This document shows positions 1 through 6,215 of a DNA stretch of 28,755 nucleotides, one piece after another (position 1 is the stretch's first letter; each line of letters opens with the position of its first letter). Source of the DNA: an uncultured Clostridia bacterium (GTDB lineage Bacteria; Bacillota_A; Clostridia; TANB77; CAG-508); assembly GCA_947624715.1 (NCBI GenBank), contig CANQLO010000025.1, positions 1 through 28,755 on the forward strand. The letters are read 5' to 3'. Made by a program: the position numbers and the translations under genes. The notes beneath the pieces are model-generated. The model did no database searches and was not told the DNA's origin. It was given only the letters and a program-made list of their open reading frames with translations.

Positions 1-138
1 AGTAAAATTACAACATTTGGATTTGTAATTTTACCATTTAAATTTTATCTATGGGCGATTATATTAATTTTAATATACGTTTTGGTAGTTAATATAGTAA
101 AGAAATTATACATTAAAAAATACAATGAATGGCTTTAA
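1..138 (+). CDS. mgtA: Mg2+-transporting P-type ATPase, C-terminal end (partial)
   Basis: Forty-five residues are open from base 1 to a TAA. They form one hydrophobic helix flanked by a proline-containing loop (FVILPFKFYLWAIILI) and end in a basic tail, VKKLYIKKYNEWL. This matches the last membrane helix and the 'LVKxxYxRRYGxW'-type tail of the MgtA/MgtB family of Mg2+-importing P-type ATPases. The catalytic domains lie left of the window, so the assignment rests on the tail alone. A hairpin with a T-run follows the stop by about 28 bases. Another multi-pass transporter with a similar basic tail cannot be excluded. Confidence 0.55.
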   Translation, partial: SKITTFGFVILPFKFYLWAIILILIYVLVVNIVKKLYIKKYNEWL

Positions 139-165
139 AAATTTTTATCAGATAAAATTAACAGG

Positions 166-205
166 GCAAGTGAATATTTACAATCACTTGCTTTTTTGAT
201 ATACT
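166..205 (+). promoter_or_regulatory. Composite terminator/promoter repeat, copy 1
   Basis: An 8-bp inverted repeat (GCAAGTGA 166-173, TCACTTGC 184-191) followed by six T residues looks like an intrinsic terminator for the gene on the left. The same bases contain a promoter: TTTACA at 177-182 in the hairpin loop, a 17-base spacer and TATACT at 200-205. Terminator and promoter are therefore physically superimposed. Near-identical copies occur at 1734-1775 and 4762-4801 and a degenerate one at 1014-1040. Confidence 0.7.
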
Positions 206-246
206 TTAATCAGATAAATAGCAAGTTGTTAAGAGAGGAGAACGAT

Positions 247-1014
247 ATGAAAAACAAATTAAGAATTATAATAATAGTCTTACTTGTATTAGTAGTTTTA
301 TGTGCTCTAATGTATGTAATATATGAAAGCATATATTTATCCAAATTGCCTTTTGTTACTGGAATTATTGTTTATAAAGATAATGAGGAAATCACTTTAA
401 AAAGTTCTGTCGATACAACAGAACTAGAATATATTTTAGATATTAAAAATGATAAAATGAAAGTCAAAGATATTAACGGAAAAGAAATAAGTATTTCTAA
501 TCTAAATATTGGTGATACAATAAAAGCTTTATACAAAGTAAAAAATAAGGTTGATTTTGCCATTGGTTATCATCCTGAAAAAATAAATAATATTAAAATG
601 ATTAAAGTCATAGGTGATAATAGTGATAATCACATGACAGAGGATGACTTGAGTTATAATTATTATCTATCACAATTATCTCTTTCTAATGAAAAAAAAT
701 TAGCTCTTATTGTAAATGAAACTAATGGAAATTATCCTATTAAAAACTTCTTCTCAGATGAAATTAAAATAAAAATAGTAAAAAAAGAGGATAACGAACA
801 AGAAAAAATTGTAAAACAGTATGAAACCTCAGAAATTTCTTATAATAAACTTCTAGATGAAACAGAATATAAAATAACTATTAATAGTGCTAATTATTTT
901 GAGTTAGAGGATGAATTGGAAGTAGGAAAATATGTATTAAGAATTGAAAATAAAAAGGGAGATATAATAAAAATCCCTTTTGAAATAAATAAATCTGGTA
1001 ATCTTCAATGGTAA
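247..1014 (+). CDS. Membrane-anchored protein of unknown function
   Basis: 255 residues. The start is ATG 247, with GAGAGGAG at 232-239; an upstream in-frame ATG at 196 lies inside the promoter and is rejected. Residues about 5-27 form one strong transmembrane helix, and the rest is hydrophilic and rich in Lys, Asp and Asn, as expected for an extracytoplasmic domain anchored at its N-terminus. Two parts can be made out: a short beta-rich segment (about residues 33-110, pattern GIIVYKDNEEITLKS then NLNIGDTIKALY) that could be a small OB-like barrel, and a C-terminal segment ending VGKYVLRIENKKGDIIKIPF. The gene at 23158 has the same plan. The family is not recognised. It is probably transcribed from the composite promoter at 177-205. 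Confidence 0.75.
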   Translation: MKNKLRIIIIVLLVLVVLCALMYVIYESIYLSKLPFVTGIIVYKDNEEITLKSSVDTTELEYILDIKNDKMKVKDINGKEISISNLNIGDTIKALYKVKNKVDFAIGYHPEKINNIKMIKVIGDNSDNHMTEDDLSYNYYLSQLSLSNEKKLALIVNETNGNYPIKNFFSDEIKIKIVKKEDNEQEKIVKQYETSEISYNKLLDETEYKITINSANYFELEDELEVGKYVLRIENKKGDIIKIPFEINKSGNLQW

Positions 1015-1040
1015 GCACAATCACTTAATTTTATTATACT
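1014..1040 (+). promoter_or_regulatory. Degenerate copy of the composite promoter repeat
   Basis: The bases CACAATCACTTAATTTTATT followed by ATACTTT, and the downstream AGATAAATAG at 1046-1055, align with the repeat at 177-220. The upstream hairpin arm is missing and the -35 is poor (AGCACA, 15-base spacing to TATACT 1035-1040). It is probably a decayed copy driving the small gene at 1081. Confidence 0.4.
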
Positions 1041-1080
1041 TTAGTTAGATAAATAGTAATTTATAAATTAGGTGGTAAAT

Positions 1081-1224
1081 ATGGATAAAAAGAAAATGAA
1101 GAATTGGATAATAGCAATTATAGTTGCAGTTATATATTTAATAGTAAGTATAGTATTTAATGTTTGGGCATATTCTTGGTTGATATGGGTGGCTTATGCT
1201 ATATATAGATTCATAGTAAAATAG
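1081..1224 (+). CDS. Small two-helix membrane protein
   Basis: 47 residues beginning MDKKKMKNW, with AGGTGG at 1070-1075 upstream. Two hydrophobic segments (about residues 9-24 and 28-43) are separated by a short Asn-Val-Trp turn, and the second contains WAYSWLIWVAYAIYRF. Tiny proteins with this Trp-rich second helix are common in Bacillota and usually unnamed. The charge pattern suggests both ends in the cytoplasm. No function can be assigned. The same frame stays open after the TAG to base 1374. Confidence 0.6.
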   Translation: MDKKKMKNWIIAIIVAVIYLIVSIVFNVWAYSWLIWVAYAIYRFIVK

Positions 1225-1374
1225 AATAATAAATTACAAGTTTTGGAATTAAAAGAAGTATTTTCAGCCATTTTTGTTGATTTTGAATCTTCGAAAATAG
1301 AAACGGAATTGTTATTGAACAATTTGGAAAAATCTTCTAAATTTTATAGACAGAATAAAAAAATTATTGTATAA
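1225..1374 (+). other. Open stretch without a usable start, possible gene remnant
   Basis: The frame directly after the TAG of the preceding gene stays open for 49 codons (for example VLELKEVFSAIFVDF, then KIETELLLNNLEKSSKF) and ends at TAA 1372-1374. There is no ATG start and no ribosome-binding site. The hydrophilic, helical composition looks coding-like, so this may be the tail of a decayed gene. Its last bases overlap the promoter at 1347-1375. No family is recognised. Confidence 0.25.
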
Positions 1375-1375
1375 T
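1347..1375 (+). promoter_or_regulatory. Promoter for the small hydrophobic peptide gene
   Basis: TAGACA (1347-1352), a 17-base spacer and TATAAT (1370-1375) match a housekeeping sigma promoter with one mismatch. The predicted start, near 1382, is two bases before the left inverted-repeat arm (1384). The minus-strand promoter at 1662-1690 mirrors it at the other end of the cassette. Confidence 0.65.
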
Positions 1376-1414
1376 AATTAACGTAGGAAATGATAATTAG
1401 TAGATGTGGTTTTG

Positions 1415-1448
1415 CCACCAATTTTACGAACCTTCGTAGGAAAGGTGG
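1415..1448 (+). promoter_or_regulatory. Leader hairpin that can mask the toxin ribosome-binding site
   Basis: CCACC (1415-1419) can pair with the ribosome-binding site GGTGG (1444-1448), and ACGA (1426-1429) with TCGT (1434-1437) inside it. Such masking is typical of type I toxin mRNAs. Pairing was read by eye, with no energy calculation. Confidence 0.5.
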
Positions 1449-1456
1449 TGATGTTT

Positions 1457-1570
1457 ATGGTTAAAGTGATACTATTTTTAATATTATCATTAATGTTTTC
1501 TTTAACATTAAACGTTGCCTTGACAGCAGTTCTGTATAAGAACTGGATTGATAAGCAACTACATAAATAA
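1457..1570 (+). CDS. Small hydrophobic peptide, candidate type I toxin
   Basis: 37 residues: MVKVILFLILSLMFSLTL, then NVALTAVLYKNWIDKQLHK. One transmembrane helix is followed by a short polar, basic tail, the general build of membrane-acting type I toxins such as Fst, TxpA and BsrG, though the sequence matches none I recognise. AAAGGTGG at 1441-1448 fits the ATG at 1457 (8-base spacing) better than the in-frame ATG at 1451, which abuts it. The gene sits inside the inverted repeat 1384-1656, has its own promoter at 1347-1375, and faces an antisense promoter at 1662-1690. The toxin role is inferred from this architecture. It could also be a harmless small membrane protein. Confidence 0.6.
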   Translation: MVKVILFLILSLMFSLTLNVALTAVLYKNWIDKQLHK

Positions 1571-1656
1571 AAAATAAACCATTCTGCTGTGCCTAGCTAA
1601 TGGTTTATTAAATCTTTATCTGGGCAAAACCACGTTTGTGGATTTGTCATTTCCTA
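1565..1656 (-). ncRNA. Candidate antisense RNA opposing the hydrophobic peptide gene
   Basis: The minus-strand promoter at 1662-1690 predicts a start near 1656. Transcription leftwards reaches the 11-bp stem 1573-1609, after which the minus strand reads a run of U (complement of the A-run at 1566-1574). The product would be about 90 nt, converging on and overlapping the 3' end of the peptide mRNA, as in txpA/ratA and bsrG/SR4 type I systems. The existence of the RNA is inferred. Confidence 0.45.
1573..1609. terminator. Bidirectional stem-loop between convergent transcripts
   Basis: AATAAACCATT (1573-1583) and AATGGTTTATT (1599-1609) form a perfect 11-bp stem with a 15-base loop. On the minus strand it is followed by a clear U-run. 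On the plus strand the following bases are only weakly T-rich. It serves the antisense RNA best and may also stop the peptide mRNA. Confidence 0.6.
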
Positions 1657-1661
1657 TATTT

Positions 1662-1690
1662 ATTATAATATGTTATAAGTAAAATGTCAA
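1662..1690 (-). promoter_or_regulatory. Consensus minus-strand promoter entering the cassette
   Basis: Read on the minus strand: TTGACA (complement of 1685-1690), a 17-base spacer, and TATAAT (complement of 1662-1667). Both hexamers are perfect. The predicted start falls at about 1655-1656, exactly at the outer edge of the right inverted-repeat arm. Confidence 0.7.
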
Positions 1691-1733
1691 GAAATATAAT
1701 AAAGTTTTATTAAATAAGAGATAAATTGTATAA

Positions 1734-1775
1734 GCAAGTGAAAATGTTTACAATCACTTGCTTTTTTGATATATT
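1734..1775 (+). promoter_or_regulatory. Composite terminator/promoter repeat, copy 2
   Basis: GCAAGTGA (1734-1741) and TCACTTGC (1754-1761) with a six-T run form the terminator. TTTACA (1747-1752), 17 bases and TATATT (1770-1775) form the promoter for the fusion gene at 1813. The arrangement is the same as at 166-205, including AAATAAATAG downstream. Confidence 0.7.
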
Positions 1776-1812
1776 ATATTTAAATAAATAGTAATTGGCA
1801 GAGGAGAATAAA

Positions 1813-3465
1813 ATGACTATCGAAGAAGAATTATTTAGAAAAACAAAGATTGATTTTGATAAAATATCTGAATATGGATTTAAGAAAGAAAAGTCTTTAT
1901 ATAAGTATTCAAAAAATATTATGAATAATACTTTTAGAGTAGATATTGAAATAAATAATAATGGAATAGTTAAAGGTAAAGTTTACGATTTAGCTTTTGG
2001 AGATGAATATACTAATTTTCGCTTAGAAGATAGTACAGGCTCTTTTGTAGGACAAGTTAGAGATGAATTTACAAATTTATTAAAAGATATTAGAAGTAAT
2101 TGTTTTACTAGAAAATCTTTTATATACAATCAATCAAACAGAATAACAAAAGCAATATATAAAAAATATGGAGATGAACCAGAATTTGAGTGGGAAAAGT
2201 TCCCAGGATATGCTACTTTTAGGAATAAAGATAGTAGAAAATGGTATGGCATAATAATGAATATTGATAAAAATAAATTAGATGGAAAATCTAATGGAGA
2301 AGTAGAAATAATCGATATAAAATTAGAACCAAATGAAATAGAATCTTTACTAAAACAAGATGGATTTTATCCTGCATATCATATGAATAAGAAAAGTTGG
2401 ATTACAGTTATACTAGACAATACTATAGCAGATGAAAAAATAATGCAATTGATTGAGAAAAGTCATTCATATACGATTACAAATAAAAATAGTGCAAAAA
2501 ATGAGTGGATAGTACCTGCAAATCCAAAATATTTTGATATAGATAAAGCATTAGAGAAAAGCAATACAATAATGTGGAAGCAAAGCACAGATATTAAAGT
2601 AAATGATATTGTTTATATATATGTTGGCAAGCCTTATTCATCAATTATGTATAAATTTAAAGTAATAGAAGTAAATATTCCTTATGAATATAAAGATGAA
2701 AATTTAAAAATGCAAAAAGTTATGAAAATAGATTTAGTAACAAGATATGAAAAAGGAAAGTTATCATTTAATAAATTAAAAGATTTTGGAGTAAATGCAA
2801 TCAGAAGTCAAAGATATATGCCATTAGCTTTAAGCGAATATATAAATAAAATTAAAATGATAAAAAGATATAAACCAAATGAAATTGAAGAATTGTCTCA
2901 GATATTGAAAAATGATGGAGTTATTAGTGTTCCAACAGATACTGTTTTTGGAATATGTGCTAGAATGAATTCTAAGATAGCATACCATAAACTAATTGAA
3001 GTAAAAAAACGCCCTGCAAATAAATCATTCCCTGTTATGTGTGCAGATGAGGAGCAGATAAAAAGTATAGCAATTGTAAATGAAACAGCAGAAAAAATAA
3101 TTAAAGCATTTATGCCTGGACCAATTACTATAGTTTTGAATAAAATTAATACTTTGCCAGAATATGTGACAAATGGTAAAGATACAATTGCTGTAAGAAT
3201 AGCTACATCAGAATCAATAAAGGAATTGATAAAAAAAACAGAAAGTCCAATATTTATGACAAGTGCTAATCAAAGTGGAAGTCCAGAATGTACTAATTTA
3301 GACGAAATAGAAAAAGCATGTCCACTTTTAGATGGAATGATGGAAGGACAAGTTTCTTTTTCAATAGCAAGTACGATTATAGATTGTACTTCTGATGAAG
3401 TCAAGATTTTAAGAAATGGTCCAATTTCGCTAGAACAAATTAAAAAAGTTATAGATAAAAAATAA
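1813..3465 (+). CDS. MmcQ/YjbR - EVE - YrdC three-domain fusion protein
   Basis: 550 residues; start ATG 1813 behind GAGGAG (1801-1806). Three modules are visible. About residues 1-220 are an MmcQ/YjbR-type protein (N-terminal extension, then FPGYATFRNKDSRKWYGIIM and KKSWITVILD), a small DNA-binding-like fold. About 231-345 are an EVE/PUA-like domain (NEWIVPANPKYFDI, VGKPYSSIMYKFKV), a family linked to recognition of modified bases. About 357-545 are a YrdC/Sua5-like domain (SVPTDTVFGI, KKRPANKSFPVM, FMPGPITIVL, FMTSANQSG), which in TsaC/Sua5 makes threonylcarbamoyl-AMP for tRNA t6A37. The separate domains are well known; this order in one chain is unusual. A role in nucleic-acid modification is inference. 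It is monocistronic between two composite promoter elements. Confidence 0.8.
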   Translation: MTIEEELFRKTKIDFDKISEYGFKKEKSLYKYSKNIMNNTFRVDIEINNNGIVKGKVYDLAFGDEYTNFRLEDSTGSFVGQVRDEFTNLLKDIRSNCFTRKSFIYNQSNRITKAIYKKYGDEPEFEWEKFPGYATFRNKDSRKWYGIIMNIDKNKLDGKSNGEVEIIDIKLEPNEIESLLKQDGFYPAYHMNKKSWITVILDNTIADEKIMQLIEKSHSYTITNKNSAKNEWIVPANPKYFDIDKALEKSNTIMWKQSTDIKVNDIVYIYVGKPYSSIMYKFKVIEVNIPYEYKDENLKMQKVMKIDLVTRYEKGKLSFNKLKDFGVNAIRSQRYMPLALSEYINKIKMIKRYKPNEIEELSQILKNDGVISVPTDTVFGICARMNSKIAYHKLIEVKKRPANKSFPVMCADEEQIKSIAIVNETAEKIIKAFMPGPITIVLNKINTLPEYVTNGKDTIAVRIATSESIKELIKKTESPIFMTSANQSGSPECTNLDEIEKACPLLDGMMEGQVSFSIASTIIDCTSDEVKILRNGPISLEQIKKVIDKK

Positions 3466-3489
3466 AAGAGTAAAATTTTTATAAAGGTA

Positions 3490-3520
3490 TTGACTTAAAG
3501 CTTACTTTATCTTGTATAAT
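3490..3520 (+). promoter_or_regulatory. MerR-type promoter (19-bp spacer with central dyad)
   Basis: TTGACT (3490-3495) and TATAAT (3515-3520) are separated by 19 bases, two more than optimal. Inside the spacer is the inverted repeat TAAAG (3496-3500), four bases, CTTTA (3505-3509). A 19-bp spacer containing a dyad is the hallmark of promoters activated by MerR-family regulators, which untwist the DNA. No MerR gene lies in the window, so the regulator must be elsewhere or lost. Confidence 0.6.
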
Positions 3521-3545
3521 ATAATAAGAAAGGAGATAATTTATT

Positions 3546-4280
3546 ATGATAAAACAAACCGCAGGTAGAGATAATTTAGGAGATTTAGCACCAAAGTTTG
3601 CACAGCTTAATGATGATGTATTATTTGGAGAAATCTGGAGTAGAGAAGATAAACTATCATTAAGAGATAGAAGTATGATTACTATTTCAGCTTTAATGGC
3701 TCAAGGATTATACCCACAACTAAAATCACATATAGAAATGGGAAAAAAACACGGAATAAAAAAGGAAGAAGTAGTTGAAATGGTTACGCAACTAGCCTTT
3801 TATACTGGTTGGGCAAAGGCTTGGAGTACATTCCCTATGATAAATGAAGTATATGCAGATGATAGTATTAAAGAAGTTCATGGTGGAGCATTTGGAATGG
3901 GAGAACCAAATGTAAATTTTGCAAAATATTTTATAGGAAATTCATATTTAAAGCAACTTGCTAGAACAGAAAGTGGAATAGGATTTGCAAACGTAACTTT
4001 TGAACCTAAATGCAGAAATAATTGGCATATTCATAAAGCAGAAAAAGGTGGAGGTCAAGTTTTAATTTGTGTTGAAGGAGAAGGATGGTATCAAGAAGAA
4101 GGAAAACCAGCACAAAGTTTAAAAGTAGGAGATATTGTTGTAATTCCTGCTAATGTAAAACATTGGCATGGAGCAAAAAAGAACTCATGGTTTAGTCATA
4201 TAGCAGTTGAAATACCTGGAGAGAATGCATCTAATGAATGGCTTGAACCTGTTACAGATGAAGAGTATGATAAACTATAA
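3546..4280 (+). CDS. Carboxymuconolactone decarboxylase-like / cupin fusion protein
   Basis: 244 residues; AAGGAG (3530-3535) precedes ATG 3546. The N-terminal half (about 10-105) is a CMD/AhpD-like domain: VLFGEIWSREDKLSLRDRSM, then ALMAQGLYPQLKSHIEMG and EEVVEMVTQLAFYTGWAKA. The AhpD catalytic Cys pair is absent (YPQLKSH in place of CxxCxxH). The C-terminal half is a one-barrel cupin with metal-ligand histidines in NNWHIHKAEKGGG and VKHWHGA. Such fusions are common in anaerobic Bacillota beside flavodoxins and oxidoreductases and under MerR control, which fits the promoter at 3490-3520 and the broken flavodoxin downstream. The reaction is unknown; a redox or detoxification role is inferred. 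Confidence 0.85.
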   Translation: MIKQTAGRDNLGDLAPKFAQLNDDVLFGEIWSREDKLSLRDRSMITISALMAQGLYPQLKSHIEMGKKHGIKKEEVVEMVTQLAFYTGWAKAWSTFPMINEVYADDSIKEVHGGAFGMGEPNVNFAKYFIGNSYLKQLARTESGIGFANVTFEPKCRNNWHIHKAEKGGGQVLICVEGEGWYQEEGKPAQSLKVGDIVVIPANVKHWHGAKKNSWFSHIAVEIPGENASNEWLEPVTDEEYDKL

Positions 4281-4307
4281 TTTATTTAAGAAAGGAAGGC
4301 ATGAATT

Positions 4308-4746
4308 ATGAAAGTATTATTGGTAAATGGAAGTCCACACAAAGAAGGATGTACAAATACTGCACTTAATGAAGTCGCAAAAGAATTAAAAAATGACCTC
4401 TTTTATGGATAGACTTTTTTATTCAACTTTTTCGGATTCAGATATATTTAGACTAAAGCCTGCAGCAACAGTAGTATCAGCAAGAAGAGCAGGAACCACT
4501 GCTACATTTGAACAATTGAATAAATACTTTACAATGACTCAAATGCCAGTAATCTCATCTAGATACTGGAATATGGTGCATGGATCTAATCCAGAAGAAG
4601 TAAAGAAAGATGAAGAAGGAATGCAAATAATGAGAATATTAGGTAAAAATATGGCTTATTATTTAAAGTGTATTGAGGCTGGAAAAGAAAAAGGCGTAAA
4701 GCAACCAGAAATAGAAGAAATTACATTTACAAATTTTATTAGATAA
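4308..4746 (+). pseudogene. Flavodoxin-family NAD(P)H-dependent oxidoreductase, internally deleted
   Basis: From ATG 4308 (AAAGGAAGG upstream) the reading begins MKVLLVNGSPHKEGCTNTAL, the FMN-binding start of the NADPH-dependent FMN reductase/iron-sulfur flavoprotein family, and ends early at TAG 4410-4412. From 4393, in another frame, comes the C-terminal half of the same family: TSFMDRLFYS, KPAATVVSARRAGTTATFEQ, YWNMVHGSNPEEV, ending at 4746. About 50 residues between, including the usual Cys-rich segment, are missing. This is a deletion with a frame change at about 4390-4393, so it is a real pseudogene, unlike the single-base CGG cases elsewhere in the window. It lies directly behind the CMD-cupin gene, its normal operon partner. 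Confidence 0.85.
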
Positions 4747-4761
4747 AATTTATTTTTATGA

Positions 4762-4801
4762 GGAAGTGATTATTTACAATCATTTCCTTTTTTGATATAC
4801 T
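4762..4801 (+). promoter_or_regulatory. Composite terminator/promoter repeat, copy 3
   Basis: GGAAGTGAT (4762-4770) pairs with ATCATTTCC (4779-4787) using one G-T pair, followed by a T-run. TTTACA (4773-4778), 17 bases and TATACT (4796-4801) form the promoter for the RhuM-Fic gene. The stem has drifted from copies 1 and 2 but pairing is kept, which suggests the hairpin matters. Confidence 0.7.
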
Positions 4802-4826
4802 TTTTAATAAGAAAGAAGGTGATTCT

Positions 4827-5777
4827 ATGGCAGATAGAAAAAATGAGATTATAATATTTGAAAACCAAGATGTTAAATTAGAAGTAAACATGAAAGATGA
4901 AACAGTGTGGCTCAATAGACAACAAATAGCACAATTATTTCAAAGAGATGTAAAAACAATTGGTAAACATATAAATAATGCATTAAGAGAAGAATTAGAA
5001 AATGATAATTCAGCTGTCGCAAAATTTGCGACAACTGCTAATGATGGAAAAACTTATAATGTTGAATACTATAATCTCGATGTAATAATATCAGTTGGTT
5101 ATCGTGTAAAATCAAAAAATGGTATTATTTTTAGAAAATGGGCAAGTAAAATATTAAAAGACTATATGATAAAAGGTTATGCAGTTAATCAAAAGAGATT
5201 AGAATATTTAGAAAAAACTATAAAACTAATAGATATAGCCAATAGAATGGATGAGAGATTAGAAGCAACTGATGCAAAAGAAATTTTAAAAGTAATAGGT
5301 AATTATTCAAAAGCCTTAGATTTATTAGATGATTATGATCACAGAACATTGAAAAAGATAAAAGGAACGACTGATAATAGAATTATTCAATACCAAGACT
5401 GCATAAATATTATTCATAAATTAAAGTTTGGAGAGAAAAGTCAAATATTTGGAATAGAAAGGGATAAAGGATTAGAGTCAATTATAAATAATATATATCA
5501 AAGCTTTGCAGGAAAAGATATATACAATAGTGTTGAAGAAAAAGCATCCAATTTTTTATACTTAGTAGTTAAAAATCATGTATTTATTGATGGAAACAAA
5601 AGAATAGCAGCAACGTTATTTATATATTTCTTAGATTTTTATGATATACTATTTAAAAATGGAAAACAAGTAATTGATAACAATACTTTAGCAGCTCTAA
5701 CATTGTTGATTGCAGAATCAAATCCGAAAGAAAAGGAAGTTATTATAGATTTAGTAATGAACTTTTTAAATGATTAA
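4827..5777 (+). CDS. RhuM family protein with C-terminal Fic/Doc domain
   Basis: 316 residues; AAGAAGGTG upstream of ATG 4827. Residues about 10-120 are the RhuM ('virulence protein') domain: VWLNRQQIAQLFQRDVKTIG is a helix-turn-helix-like segment, and YYNLDVIISVGYRVKS (81-96) is the family signature. Residues about 185-316 are a Fic/Doc fold with the active-site loop HVFIDGNKRIAA at 251-262. This fits HxFxDGNxR, and the NKR version is that of Doc, which phosphorylates EF-Tu; other Fic proteins AMPylate. The histidine, Asp, Asn and Arg are all present, so activity is plausible. The gene is commonly found on genomic islands. No dedicated antitoxin is visible next to it. The substrate is unknown. 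Confidence 0.85.
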   Translation: MADRKNEIIIFENQDVKLEVNMKDETVWLNRQQIAQLFQRDVKTIGKHINNALREELENDNSAVAKFATTANDGKTYNVEYYNLDVIISVGYRVKSKNGIIFRKWASKILKDYMIKGYAVNQKRLEYLEKTIKLIDIANRMDERLEATDAKEILKVIGNYSKALDLLDDYDHRTLKKIKGTTDNRIIQYQDCINIIHKLKFGEKSQIFGIERDKGLESIINNIYQSFAGKDIYNSVEEKASNFLYLVVKNHVFIDGNKRIAATLFIYFLDFYDILFKNGKQVIDNNTLAALTLLIAESNPKEKEVIIDLVMNFLND

Positions 5778-5839
5778 AAAATATAAAGTTATTCATGGAG
5801 AAGGTTGAAAAATAATATAGGAAAAAGTCCATAGAAAAT

Positions 5840-5866
5840 AAGCGTAAATACAATATGCAAACGCTT
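5840..5866 (-). terminator. Terminator-like hairpin after the structured RNA
   Basis: AAGCGT (5840-5845) pairs with ACGCTT (5861-5866). Read on the minus strand it is followed by ATTTTCT. The stem is only 6 bp with a 15-base loop, so the terminator is weak but in the right place for the minus-strand RNA at 5885-6104. Confidence 0.45.
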
Positions 5867-5884
5867 GTTTGAATTAATATTAAT

Positions 5885-6104
5885 TAGATGTATAGACATT
5901 TACTATGTGTACCCAGCTAGATTAACGGACTTTGTTAAATACAAAGATAAGGTTACGCACTCCACCTACTATATGTAGGATATGTTGCACTCATTTGTGC
6001 TTAAAAGGTACACGTCACATATAAAAATACGGGATATAATTACAAAATAGTGGTAATTATTCGCCACTCCTCCCGACGTGCTCTTCAGTCTATCTATACA
6101 TCTA
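5885..6104 (-). ncRNA. Large structured non-coding RNA, about 220 nt
   Basis: No open frame fits here, but the segment is full of pairing. The ends form a perfect 12-bp stem (5885-5896 with 6093-6104). Inside are GTGTACC/GGTACAC (5907-5913, 6007-6013), CTTTGT/ACAAAG (5930-5935, 5941-5946), CCTAC/GTAGG (5965-5969, 5975-5979), GCAC/GTGC (5987-5990, 5997-6000), CACGTC/GACGTG (6011-6016, 6075-6080), CGGGA/TCCCG (6030-6034, 6071-6075) and ATAATTAC/GTAATTAT (6036-6043, 6053-6060). Some overlap, hinting at alternatives or a pseudoknot. A consensus promoter at 6110-6138 sets the strand as minus, with a start at about 6103. Size and complexity resemble Clostridia structured-RNA families such as raiA; I cannot confirm that identity. 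The many helices argue against 6S RNA. Confidence 0.7.
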
Positions 6105-6109
6105 CAAAT

Positions 6110-6138
6110 ATTATATCAAATTATGGTAACAAAATCAA
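6110..6138 (-). promoter_or_regulatory. Promoter of the structured RNA
   Basis: On the minus strand: TTGATT (complement of 6133-6138), 17 bases, TATAAT (complement of 6110-6115). The predicted start at about 6103 coincides with the outer end of the closing stem of the RNA. Confidence 0.7.
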
Positions 6139-6163
6139 ACTAGAAATTTTTAATAAAGATTTG

Positions 6164-6195
6164 TGCCTTCCGAAGACGTAGCGTCAGCGAAGGCA
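6164..6195. repeat. GC-rich hairpin in the leader of the MGMT-like gene
   Basis: TGCCTTC (6164-6170) pairs with GAAGGCA (6189-6195), and GACG (6175-6178) with CGTC (6182-6185). It is conspicuous in such an AT-rich setting. There is no T-run, and the ribosome-binding site starts at its 3' edge, so it may be a leader structure or a small dispersed palindrome. Confidence 0.5.
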
Positions 6196-6215
6196 AGGAA
6201 GGAATGAGATTAAAA

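Larger units (their letters stand above)
1384..1656. repeat. Inverted repeat bounding a small-peptide cassette
   Basis: The outer arms TAGGAAATGA (1384-1393) and TCATTTCCTA (1647-1656) are exact reverse complements, as are the inner arms GTGGTTTTGCC (1406-1416) and GGCAAAACCAC (1623-1633). The arms are separated by 12 and 13 unpaired bases. Each end lies just downstream of an inward-facing consensus promoter, so both transcripts would begin with nearly the same bases. A full-length transcript could close on itself 5' to 3'. Alternatively this could be a miniature inverted-repeat element. Confidence 0.75.

Noticed and set aside
196..246. Upstream ATG 196 as start of the first membrane-anchored gene
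   Set aside because: It lies within the promoter/terminator element, before the expected transcription start.
4308..4746. Fourth CGG-type frameshift in the flavodoxin gene
   Set aside because: There is no CGG at the break, and about 50 conserved residues are missing, so this is a true deletion.
5885..6104. 6S RNA
   Set aside because: 6S is one long rod with a central bubble; this RNA has many separate short helices.
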